Origin: CAYUVH01 sp964448135
Lineage (GTDB): Bacteria > Verrucomicrobiota > Verrucomicrobiia > Limisphaerales > UBA8199
Length of the DNA: 64,000 nucleotides
Reading direction: 5' to 3'
Assembly: GCA_964448135.1 (NCBI GenBank)
Contig: CAYUVH010000049.1
Span: forward strand, 62,001 to 126,000
Shown: piece by piece, positions 42,990 through 50,519 of the stretch
How positions within the stretch are numbered: the first letter of the stretch is position 1
Layout: every line of letters begins with the position of its first letter
Position numbers and translations under genes: made by a program
The notes under the pieces: generated by a model
Database searches by the model: none
The model's input: only the letters and a program-made list of their open reading frames with translations
Told to the model about the DNA's origin: nothing

Positions 42990-43283
42990 ATGCAGCGATT
43001 TTTGTTTGTATTCGGATACGAAGAACCCGGCCAACGCGGCAGCAACGACCGGCTCAAGACGGATTTCGAATCGAGCCATGCGGTGTGGATTCGAACCGAC
43101 TCGGAGGAAGAAGCTATGGAGCGCGGCCGGGATTACGCTGACGAGTTTGTCAGGCGATTGTTTGAGCAAGCCGGCACTGCCGGTTCGTCTCCCTGGAATG
43201 CTCAAGGTTTTGCCCATTGGATTTCCCAGCGTCCGCTGGAAGAGTTCTCGAATGATGTATTAGAGACATTCGACGAGATTTAG
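42990..43283 (+). CDS. Hypothetical small protein after the P450
   Basis: 97 residues from ATG 42990 (a GTG 6 bases earlier is possible). It begins FLFVFGYEEPGQRGSNDRLK, then has a charged helix, DSEEEAMERGRDYADEFVRR, and an ending QRPLEEFSNDVLETF. No family is recognised. It is 9 bp from the P450 stop, so cotranscription is likely. Confidence 0.65.
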   Translation: MQRFLFVFGYEEPGQRGSNDRLKTDFESSHAVWIRTDSEEEAMERGRDYADEFVRRLFEQAGTAGSSPWNAQGFAHWISQRPLEEFSNDVLETFDEI

Positions 43284-43296
43284 GTCGCCGGCCGAA

Positions 43297-44379
43297 TCAC
43301 TTATTCGAAGCCTGCTGGTTGACCTGGTCGAGGAACTTCTTGTCGCTTTCCTTCAGTGAGTTGGCGAGGTCCTCGTCTTTCGCCTGGCCGTTCCACCAGC
43401 GGACGATTTCGGAATTGTAAGCCGGTTTCCCTCCCTGATCGTTCCACCATTTGCCCCAGGCCGACCAATCGCTGCCGAAGTTCTGGCCGGTAATCCGCAC
43501 AAGCGAAATCTGCGCCCACCAACGCGTGTTCAGGTTGCCGTGGTAAACCAGCGGAATGAGCTCGGGAGCGAGGGATTTGTCGCCGCTCAGGCCCAGGGCG
43601 CGGATGGCCATCCAACGGTCGCGGTTATCTTTGTCCGCGCGCTCGGTGGCTATGGCCAGCAGGGGAGCGCGCGCGGCTTTGGGGTCAAGCGCTTCGATCG
43701 TGGAGATGGCTTGGTAGTATTCCCGGTTTTTGGGGCCTTTCAAAGTGTCCAACGTCTTCGCCAGCAGTTCTTCGCGCTCCTTGGCGCTCAAGCCGGCGAA
43801 GGTGCGGTTGTCGAAGAATCCGCCAAAACGACGATCGGTCCAGTCCAGGATGGCGCGCTGGTCGGCATTCAAGAGTGAATCGTTTGGCTGCGGGCTCGGA
43901 GCGGGCGGTGACGGCGCTTCCAGTTCCGCGCGGGTGGATGTGGAGGCTGGTTTGGCACTGGCCTGGCCTTTGCCTCCCTTGGTTTCAAAGGTGAGCAGGT
44001 AGGGGACCGCGGCGTGGCCGTCGGCGTCCTTGAAGTTGTGGAAGTTTTCACTATTCAGCCACGTGGCGTAAAATTTCCCCGGTTCGAGTTTCACCGGCAG
44101 GACACAGGTTTTTTTGTCCGCCAGATAATGCGGTTTGCCATTCAGCTTGGGAAAGTTCTCCTCGCCCCAGGTGGACCAGGACCAGCTTTCATCGACCATC
44201 GGTTTGCTGAAGGTGACGCGGATTTCCGTCAGCGAGGCGGCGACATCCGTGGCGCCGGCGATGGGATCCGTTTTCACCACCACGGGTGGTGCGGACGCCA
44301 GGGAGATTTCAGCGGCAGCCGCGGGTTGGCATATGGCCGCAGCCAGGAGCAGTGGGGTCAGGTAAACAACAGGTTTCAT
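43297..44379 (-). CDS. Exported Ig-like domain protein with helical repeats
   Basis: 360 residues with a signal peptide (YLTPLLLAAAICQPAAAAEI). Residues about 31-133 are an Ig-like domain of the Big_5/SbsA kind: VVKTDPIAGATDVAASLTEI, VTFSKPMVDESWSWSTW, LPVKLEPGKFYATWLN, PYLLTFETK. The C-terminal 200 residues are helical and repeat-like (YYQAISTIEALDPKAARAPL, MAIRALGLSGDKSLAPELIP), probably HEAT-like. The same Ig domain forms the extracellular end of the kinase in the next gene upstream (38 bp away), so the two look like a sensor pair made by duplication. Confidence 0.75.
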   Translation of the reverse strand: MKPVVYLTPLLLAAAICQPAAAAEISLASAPPVVVKTDPIAGATDVAASLTEIRVTFSKPMVDESWSWSTWGEENFPKLNGKPHYLADKKTCVLPVKLEPGKFYATWLNSENFHNFKDADGHAAVPYLLTFETKGGKGQASAKPASTSTRAELEAPSPPAPSPQPNDSLLNADQRAILDWTDRRFGGFFDNRTFAGLSAKEREELLAKTLDTLKGPKNREYYQAISTIEALDPKAARAPLLAIATERADKDNRDRWMAIRALGLSGDKSLAPELIPLVYHGNLNTRWWAQISLVRITGQNFGSDWSAWGKWWNDQGGKPAYNSEIVRWWNGQAKDEDLANSLKESDKKFLDQVNQQASNK

Positions 44380-44415
44380 GTTTGGTTTTTCTGGTTTGCT
44401 CCGGGTGCTTGAGCG

Positions 44416-45942
44416 TTAGTTTTTGGTTTGGAAAATCAGTAGATAGGGAAGCGCGCTATTGCCGTTGCGATCCTGAAAGCTCGTGAGTTGTGTGGTGTTG
44501 AGCCACACGGCGTAAACGCGCCCGGGGTGTAATTTGACCGGCAGGACACACGTGCGGCCATCCTCGAGGTATCTCGGCTCGCCGGTTTTCTCGGGGAAAT
44601 TCTCCCGCTTCTCCAAACACCAGGACCAGCTTCGGTCCAGCATGGGTTTGCTGAAGGTGACACGCAATTCCGTGAGGGAAGGATCGACATCGGCAGCGCC
44701 GGATTCCGGGACGGTGTGGATAACCACCGGCCGGGCGGAAGCCGCTGACGGGGCCGTCGGGTCCGCTTCGGCGGGATTGGCGGCGCCGGGTTCCGAAACA
44801 ACTTTTGTCGCCTCTCGTGGGTTGTCGACGCGCCTCACCGAACCCAGCATGAATGTAGCGAACAACCCTGCCAGGAGAATGAATCCCAGGAGGATAATTA
44901 CGGAACTGACCGCGAAGTATTTTGCAATGCGCACCGAATCGGTCGGCTTGTTCGCGCTAAACGCCGGCGGTGGCGCGGATTGCCGCGGTCCGCGGGCGAT
45001 CGCCTCCACATCCGTCTTTACCTCGTTGACGTGTTGATAGCGGCGGTCGGGTTCCTTCTCCAGGGCGTGGAGCACCACTTCGTCGAGGCGCACGTCCACC
45101 TGCACTTTGCGCGAGGGCGGGGCGAATTTGCCGAGCGGCAATTCGCCCGTGAGCATTTCGTAGAACACCACGCCCAGGGAAAAGATATCCGCCCGGTGGT
45201 CCACCTGCCGGGGACGCTCAATCTGCTCGGGGGCCATATAGTGCGGTGTGCCCACGGCCTGTTCCTCGCGGGTGAGATTGGACTGCTCGGCGGACCCGAT
45301 GATTTTCGCGATGCCGAAGTCGGCGATCTTCACGCGGCCCATTTTATCGAGCAGGATATTCTCCGGTTTGATGTCGCGGTGAATGATGCCCTGCTGGTGG
45401 GCGAACTGAAGGGCCTCGCAAATCTTGGGCACCAGCGCGAGCGCTTTGTCCGGCGCCAGCTTTCCGTGTTGGAGCAGTTGGCGAAGGGTAAGGCCGTCCA
45501 CGAACTCCATCATCAAATAAGGATAACCACCGGCCTCGCCATAATCGTACACAGCGACAATGTCCGGATGATTCAGCCGGGCCAGCGCGCGCGCTTCGCG
45601 GGCGAAGCGCTCGGCAAACTTGGGATCGGCGGACCCTTCGCGATGCTCCCGGATCAGGAGCTTCAGAGCGACAAAGCGATCCAGCCCGGGCTGGCGCGCC
45701 TTGTAAACCGCGCCCATTCCGCCCCGGCCGAGGAGTTCCAGAATTTGGAGCTGGGGGAAAAGTTTTTGGATCTCTTCAATGGGCGGCGGCGCGACAGGCG
45801 TTGGCGCGGCTGCGGCACCCTCGCCGTCCGGCTCAACGCCCGTCGGGAAACCGGTCTTGAGCAAACATTCCGGACACAGTCCCTGCGGCACGTCGGTGGG
45901 AACCGCTTTGCCGCAGGATGGACATATTCGTTTCGTTTCCAC
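44416..45942 (-). CDS. Transmembrane Ser/Thr protein kinase with zinc ribbon and extracellular Ig-like domain
   Basis: 508 residues. A zinc ribbon (C7, C10, C23, C26) and a Pro/Ala-rich linker precede a Hanks-type kinase at about 67-300: LLGRGGMGAVYKA, IIHRDIKPENILLDKMGRVK, IADFGIAK and GTPHYMAPEQIERPRQVDHR. One membrane helix spans about 342-366 and an Ig-like Big_5-type domain (404-508; VTFSKPMLDRSWSW, PYLLIFQTK) lies outside. It could sense an envelope signal and phosphorylate targets inside. The ECF sigma factor at 46183 lies upstream on the same strand with a 240-bp gap, a common pairing. Confidence 0.93.
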   Translation of the reverse strand: METKRICPSCGKAVPTDVPQGLCPECLLKTGFPTGVEPDGEGAAAAPTPVAPPPIEEIQKLFPQLQILELLGRGGMGAVYKARQPGLDRFVALKLLIREHREGSADPKFAERFAREARALARLNHPDIVAVYDYGEAGGYPYLMMEFVDGLTLRQLLQHGKLAPDKALALVPKICEALQFAHQQGIIHRDIKPENILLDKMGRVKIADFGIAKIIGSAEQSNLTREEQAVGTPHYMAPEQIERPRQVDHRADIFSLGVVFYEMLTGELPLGKFAPPSRKVQVDVRLDEVVLHALEKEPDRRYQHVNEVKTDVEAIARGPRQSAPPPAFSANKPTDSVRIAKYFAVSSVIILLGFILLAGLFATFMLGSVRRVDNPREATKVVSEPGAANPAEADPTAPSAASARPVVIHTVPESGAADVDPSLTELRVTFSKPMLDRSWSWCLEKRENFPEKTGEPRYLEDGRTCVLPVKLHPGRVYAVWLNTTQLTSFQDRNGNSALPYLLIFQTKN

Positions 45943-46028
45943 AATTCCAGTTCCAAGCTAATGCTTGGGAATCGGCGGGGAAAGGTTACAAGGTAAACGG
46001 ATTATGTGAGGGGAACCAGACCCGGAGC

Positions 46029-46046
46029 GCGGACATTCCTGTCCGC
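46029..46046. repeat. Dispersed hairpin repeat (GCGGACA/TGTCCGC)
   Basis: Perfect 7-bp stem with a 4-base loop, embedded in GGAGCGCGGACATTCC, inside the gap between the kinase and the sigma factor. It belongs to the same class of short GC-rich hairpins seen in other gaps of this window. The gap (45943-46182) holds no gene. Confidence 0.5.
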
Positions 46047-46182
46047 AGCATCGTCCGAAAACCGACTGCCCCTGGGCCAATCAAAGCTTTCATCACAACT
46101 CCTGAAGATTCGAGGGCGGCGGTGTTAACATGCAATCATTGGGCGCGTTCGGTCCCATGCTGAGCAGGACAAAATTCCAAAC

Positions 46183-46947
46183 CTACCTGCGGGACAAAAC
46201 CGCAAACAAATGCCGCAACTCATCGTCCACTTCCGCCGGCGACGAAACCGTTTGCGCGATCTCTTCACGCAACGTCTCCCGGTACTCCTTGCGCAGGCGA
46301 TGCACCGCGACCTTTACCGCGCCTTCAGTCATTCCCAAACGCGTGGCAAGTTCGCTGTACGGCTGAGTCTCCCGGCTTCCGACCAGGCAAGGTTGCAGCG
46401 CCGCGAAGTGCTCGCCTCGGCCGGAGTCTTCGTACACAGAGCGCAGCCGGTTCAGCACGCGATCCAAAAGCGCGAGCGCCCAGCGGCGTTCGAAACATTG
46501 CTCGGGCGTGACCGGGTCTGCGGGTTCGAGACCGAAGCGAGTTTCGGCCGTATCGAGTTGCAGGGGAATCGGAACCAGCCCGCCGCCGCGCTTTTGGGCG
46601 CGACTTTTGTCCCATTCGTCCCCAAGAAAACGGCTCAGCGCGGTGAGCAGGAATGTCCGAAAGCGTCCTTTGCTGCGGTCTGCGGATTCCAACCAGTTGT
46701 TTGCCAGCAGTCGGCTGAAGAATCCCTGCGTCAAATCCTTCGCCTGTTCCGCGGCATGTCCCCGCCGACGCACATAAGCATAGAGCGGAAACCAGTAATT
46801 CTCGCATAACCGCGCCAGGGCCTCGCGGTCCTGGTCGGTGAATTGGCGCCCGGCGGCCATGACCGCCGTCCAATGGGTGGTTAGGAACGCCGGCGAAGGG
46901 GCAGGGCGGTCAGGGGCGATTGGGGTGGTGGAGGTCTCGGTGGTCAT
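46183..46947 (-). CDS. ECF-family RNA polymerase sigma factor
   Basis: 254 residues from ATG 46947; ATG 46992 in the same frame would add 15 residues. Region 2 is visible as YVRRRGHAAEQAKDLTQGFF, then ADRSKGRFRTFLLTALSRFL. Region 4 ends in YSELATRLGMTEGAVKVAVH, a clear helix-turn-helix. The wording fits the sigma factors that accompany Ser/Thr kinases in Planctomycetes, Verrucomicrobia and Acidobacteria. It lies upstream of the kinase on the same strand. Regulation by that kinase, rather than by an anti-sigma factor (none is seen), is plausible. Confidence 0.87.
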   Translation of the reverse strand: MTTETSTTPIAPDRPAPSPAFLTTHWTAVMAAGRQFTDQDREALARLCENYWFPLYAYVRRRGHAAEQAKDLTQGFFSRLLANNWLESADRSKGRFRTFLLTALSRFLGDEWDKSRAQKRGGGLVPIPLQLDTAETRFGLEPADPVTPEQCFERRWALALLDRVLNRLRSVYEDSGRGEHFAALQPCLVGSRETQPYSELATRLGMTEGAVKVAVHRLRKEYRETLREEIAQTVSSPAEVDDELRHLFAVLSRR

Positions 46948-47128
46948 GATCGCAGCCAGCGAAGAATGCTTATTGTCATTGGGCGCGGGCATCAAGCATA
47001 TTTGCCGTGCAAGCGCCAGAGATGCCAAAACTTGCAGACTGTGGTATACTCTGACAGTCATCCATGAAATCACGCACGGACATCCGAATCGGGGTTTGCA
47101 TGGTAAATGAAAGTTGAGATGGAGTCTT

Positions 47129-47287
47129 ATGTTACACGTATGGCTCATTCCGTTGCTGGTCTTCGCAGCCCTCATCGTCGGGGGTTTTTACCTGCTGGTC
47201 CGCCTGACCGGCGGCAGTGGTGATCGGGTCGATGGTAGGACCCTGGTGGACAAACCGTCCCCCGTTCCCGACGAAGACCTGCCCTGA
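47129..47287 (+). CDS. Single-pass small membrane protein (52 aa)
   Basis: 52 codons from ATG 47129 with GGAG at 47121-47124. One membrane helix (MLHVWLIPLLVFAALIVGGF) is followed by a short hydrophilic tail ending PSPVPDEDLP. It is not homologous to any family I know, but the frame, ribosome site and composition are convincing. It is divergent from the sigma factor gene and 211 bp before the permease gene. Confidence 0.6.
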   Translation: MLHVWLIPLLVFAALIVGGFYLLVRLTGGSGDRVDGRTLVDKPSPVPDEDLP

Positions 47288-47498
47288 CCGTTCCCGCGGC
47301 CGGTTCTAATCCCGGCCGCCAGATGGCAAAACCTTTCGGCGGCTCCCCGCCGCCGGCTGCGGAGCTTTTGTATTTCTCCCCGTTTTGCTTTTCGTTTGAT
47401 TCATTCGAATTTGCTCCTGTTGGTAACCAATTCTGACTTGGCGTCTCCATTTCCCGCCACTACCTTCCCGGTTCGCGTACTCGCTAACCTAGAACTCA

Positions 47499-48548
47499 AT
47501 GACCGAGAACTCGCACGGCCAGGCGGCTCAATCACGCACAAATCTTTCCCGCGAAAAAGGCCGTCACCCCTTCGTCCGGCTTTGGGAGATTCCGGCCACG
47601 CGGGCCGTCATTGCCCTGGCTTTCGTCCTCATCCTCGGCTGCATCTTTAACGCGGATGGCGCATTCTTCAAATTCGGCACCCACCGGGATGCGCTGCGCC
47701 AGGCTTCCGTCTTTGGCATCCTCGCCTGCGGACTGACGCTGGTCATCATCAGCGGCGGCATCGATCTGGCGGTGGGCAGTGTGCTCGGGCTGGTCGCGGT
47801 GGCGTTTTCGATGATGAGCATCCACTGGGCTTGGTCGCCGTGGATCGCCGTGTGTGCCTGCCTGCTTTTGGGCACAGCTTGCGGAGCCGTGTCGGGCGGG
47901 CTCACCTCCTGGTTCCGTATCCAGCCGTTCATCGCCACCCTGGCCATGATGGTCTTTGCCCGAGGATTGGCGAAGACGATTTCCGGCGGCATGAAAGTTT
48001 CCACCGCCGTAAAGAACGTCGACGGAACCTACCGTTACGTGGACGTCCCGGGCGTTTTCCGTTTCATCGATAGCCGCATCCTTGGCGGCAACGTGTCTGT
48101 CGTCACCGCCATCTTCATCGTCTGCGCCGTCATCTCTTGGATTATTCTCTCCCGTCACTTCTGGGGCCGTTACCTCTACGCCATCGGCGGCAACGAGGAA
48201 GCCGCCCGGCTCTCCGGCGTGCCCGTAAAAGTCGCCAAAGCCCTCGCCTACGCCGCGAGCGGTCTGCTCGCTGCCGTGGCCGGCATGTGCCAGGCCGCCC
48301 AGGAGCAGCAGGGCGACCCCGAATCCGGCATGGGCTACGAGCTTACCGCCATCGCCGCCGTCGTGATCGGTGGCACCACGCTCTCAGGCGGCCGTGGCGG
48401 GATTGGCCTGACATTGTTGGGAACACTTACCATTGGCTACCTGGAGAAAGTCTTAAGCATCAACGCCGTTCCGGAGGCCAGCCGGCTGATGCTGACCGGC
48501 GCGATTATTGTCATCGCCGTGCTCGCTCAAAGACGCGCCCGCGCCTAA
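47499..48548 (+). CDS. Sugar ABC transporter permease (RbsC/AraH type)
   Basis: 349 residues with about nine membrane helices. Family signatures are LRQASVFGILACGLTLVIIS, GGIDLAVGSVLGLVAVAFSM, then YAIGGNEEAARLSGVPVKVA (the EAA-like coupling loop) and LTAIAAVVIGGTTLSGGRGG. It would bring a pentose, hexose or related sugar across the inner membrane. The matching binding protein lies downstream at 49510. The ATPase (RbsA) normally in the same operon is not found in this window. Confidence 0.92.
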   Translation: MTENSHGQAAQSRTNLSREKGRHPFVRLWEIPATRAVIALAFVLILGCIFNADGAFFKFGTHRDALRQASVFGILACGLTLVIISGGIDLAVGSVLGLVAVAFSMMSIHWAWSPWIAVCACLLLGTACGAVSGGLTSWFRIQPFIATLAMMVFARGLAKTISGGMKVSTAVKNVDGTYRYVDVPGVFRFIDSRILGGNVSVVTAIFIVCAVISWIILSRHFWGRYLYAIGGNEEAARLSGVPVKVAKALAYAASGLLAAVAGMCQAAQEQQGDPESGMGYELTAIAAVVIGGTTLSGGRGGIGLTLLGTLTIGYLEKVLSINAVPEASRLMLTGAIIVIAVLAQRRARA

Positions 48549-48567
48549 CCTCTCCTTCTTCTTCTCA

Positions 48568-48655
48568 GTCCCATCAGGACGACAGGCAATAGCCCAGCGA
48601 TTCATCGCTGGGTAATCGTGCGTGGAAAACTTAAAAGTCCCGCCAGGGACGAAAG
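48568..48655. repeat. REP-like repeat with hairpin CCCAGCGA/TCGCTGGG
   Basis: Two copies of a GTCCCRYCAGGACGA-like stretch (near 48568 and 48637) flank a perfect 8-bp hairpin (48593-48600 with 48605-48612). The same combination occurs widely between genes in environmental Planctomycetes/Verrucomicrobia as I recall. It is just downstream of the permease gene. No function is inferred. Confidence 0.55.
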
Positions 48656-49164
48656 AAAACGTCGGGCATTCGCAAATGCGCTTCGGGAACGTCCCTTGAA
48701 TCTACCGATTTTCTGATTTTACCCCCCTCTACCTTCTGTGAATGAATCGACTGTGTCATATTCCGGCTTCCCCGCATTTGCTTTTCTCTGAAATTAGGAC
48801 GCTGCCGATGAATCCCGCCTGTTGACATCCAACTGACTCATGCCATGCTGGCTGCGGAGGGATTTCTCGCCCAGGAATCGCCAGCGGACTCGGTCGAATC
48901 ACCAAAACGGGCACGACCAGGGAAATTAAAGGCACAGACTTATGGCAGGCATCACTTGTAACCCTTTGCGCGTACACGCTCAGGTCTCTTGCGTCCTTTC
49001 CGTCCCTTGGGTCGCTTCTCCGAGGAACCCGCAAGCCGAATGCCCAAAGACCACTCCCAGCACCCCGCCACCTATTGCCATCGTAAAGCCAGCTTTTGTC
49101 TCCTATTGCCACCATGACTTTTTCTTCCGCAAGTCCCACTGGTCCCATAGGTCCCACCCCTCCC

Positions 49165-49280
49165 GAAAAAACACCAAAAGAACACGAAGAGAACAGCAAA
49201 AAACACTCAAGGAACGCCAAAAGAACACTCAAAGAACGCGAAAAAACACCAAAAAACACCAAAAAACACTTAAAGAACAA
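49165..49280. repeat. Low-complexity A-rich tract, degenerate AACACYAAAA repeat
   Basis: About 116 bp built from AACAC and AAAAACACC units with roughly 10-12-base spacing (for example AAAAAACACCAAAAAACACC). On the plus strand it codes for a Lys/Asn/Thr-rich string and on the minus strand for a Phe/Leu/Ser string, so open frames there are not evidence of genes. It lies in the 945-bp gap between permease and binding-protein genes. The rest of that gap (48656-49164) holds no recognisable gene. Confidence 0.6.
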
Positions 49281-49317
49281 CCTCTCTCAGGGGGCCCCAC
49301 CACCCTTCTACCCGGGT

Positions 49318-49436
49318 GGCTTTGCACAAAAAGTCCCGGAGCGCGGCTTTATAAGCCGCAGCGCGTTCAAAAGCAGGGGGATCTGCGGTTAGCGAAGGCA
49401 TTCATGTTCAAATCTGAACACTTTTTGTGCAAAGCC
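49318..49436. repeat. 119-bp element with 17-bp terminal inverted repeats
   Basis: GGCTTTGCACAAAAAGT (49318-49334) is perfectly inverted at 49420-49436 with 85 bp between. Inside are two more hairpins (GCGGCTT/AAGCCGC and GTTCA/TGAAC). The whole could fold as one long multi-branched structure. It sits 73 bp upstream of the sugar-binding-protein start, so it is either a MITE-like insertion or a leader structure. Confidence 0.6.
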
Positions 49437-49509
49437 TCCGAGTCGTCAGGGGTTCGGGCGAGAATGAGCTTTTCAATGCCAGCCCTAAGCGGTAATGAGT
49501 TTCACACTT

Positions 49510-50496
49510 ATGTCGCATAAAAAATCCCCCCTGAACTTTTCCCTTGGATTGGCGCTCGCCGCGGCGGCTTATCTGGTTACCGGTTGCGGCAAAACCGAAT
49601 CCGCCCCGCCGGCCAAAGACGCGGGTGGAGCGAAGCCGGCGAAGTCCTCCTACACCATCGGCATGAGCCAGTGCAACCTGGGCGAGCCGTGGCGCGTCGA
49701 GATGAACGCCCAACTCAAAGCCGCTGCCGACAAGCATCCGGAATTGAAGATGGTTTTCAAGGATGCCCAAAACGACACGCTCAAGCAGCGCTCGCACGTC
49801 GAGGAATTCGTGAGCGCGGGCGTGGATTTGCTGATCATCAGCCCCAAGGAGGCCCAGCCGTTGACCGAGCCGGTGGCCAAAGCCATGGAGGCGGGCATTC
49901 CCGTCATCGTGCTGGACCGCAAGCTTCTGGGTGACAAATACACCTGCTTCATCGGCGCGGATAACAAGAAAATCGGTCACGCCGCGGGCGATTGGATCGT
50001 CGAGAAACTGGGTGGCAAAGGGAAGATCGTCGAACTCAAAGGCCTGATGACTTCCACGCCCGGACAGGATCGCGACAGCGGCTTCCGCGAGGCCATCGCG
50101 GGCAAGGGGGTCGAAGTCATTTTCGACGTCGACATGAAATGGCTGGAGCCCGATGCCCGCAAGGAAATGGAGTCCGCACTTTCGCGTTTCCCAAAGATTG
50201 ACTGTGTTTACGCCCACAACGATCCCGGCGCGCACGGCGCTTACCTGGCCGCGCAGGCCGCGGGGCGTGAGAAGGAGATGATGTTCGTCGGGATTGACGC
50301 GCTGCCGCAGGAAGGCGTGGCTTATGTGCAGAAGGGAATTCTGGATGCGAGTTTCCAATACCCGACCGGCGGTGCCGAAGCGATAGACAATGCACTGAAA
50401 GTTCTCCACGGCGAGCAGGTGCCCAAGGAAATCATCCTGGGTTCGCGCGTGTTCGATAAATCGAACGTCGCCCAGGGCGGAAAAGAATTGAAGTAA
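49510..50496 (+). CDS. Sugar-binding lipoprotein of an ABC transporter
   Basis: 328 residues from ATG 49510 (ATG 49495 is alternative). A lipoprotein signal peptide ends in a lipobox, YLVTGCGK. The mature protein is a periplasmic-binding-protein type I fold: SYTIGMSQCNLGEPWRVEMN, DLLIISPKEAQPLTEPVAKA, GIPVIVLDRKLLGD, then YAHNDPGAHGAYLAAQAAGR. It resembles YtfQ/ribose-binding proteins; the ligand is a sugar. It follows the permease after a 961-bp gap and is followed without a gap by a GH172 gene. Confidence 0.9.
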   Translation: MSHKKSPLNFSLGLALAAAAYLVTGCGKTESAPPAKDAGGAKPAKSSYTIGMSQCNLGEPWRVEMNAQLKAAADKHPELKMVFKDAQNDTLKQRSHVEEFVSAGVDLLIISPKEAQPLTEPVAKAMEAGIPVIVLDRKLLGDKYTCFIGADNKKIGHAAGDWIVEKLGGKGKIVELKGLMTSTPGQDRDSGFREAIAGKGVEVIFDVDMKWLEPDARKEMESALSRFPKIDCVYAHNDPGAHGAYLAAQAAGREKEMMFVGIDALPQEGVAYVQKGILDASFQYPTGGAEAIDNALKVLHGEQVPKEIILGSRVFDKSNVAQGGKELK

Positions 50497-50519
50497 TGCG
50501 CACCCACGAGCCCGTCTTT

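Noticed and set aside
48756..49280. 174-residue minus-strand frame with Phe/Ser-rich start
   Set aside because: Its N-terminal half is only the translation of the low-complexity AACAC tract.
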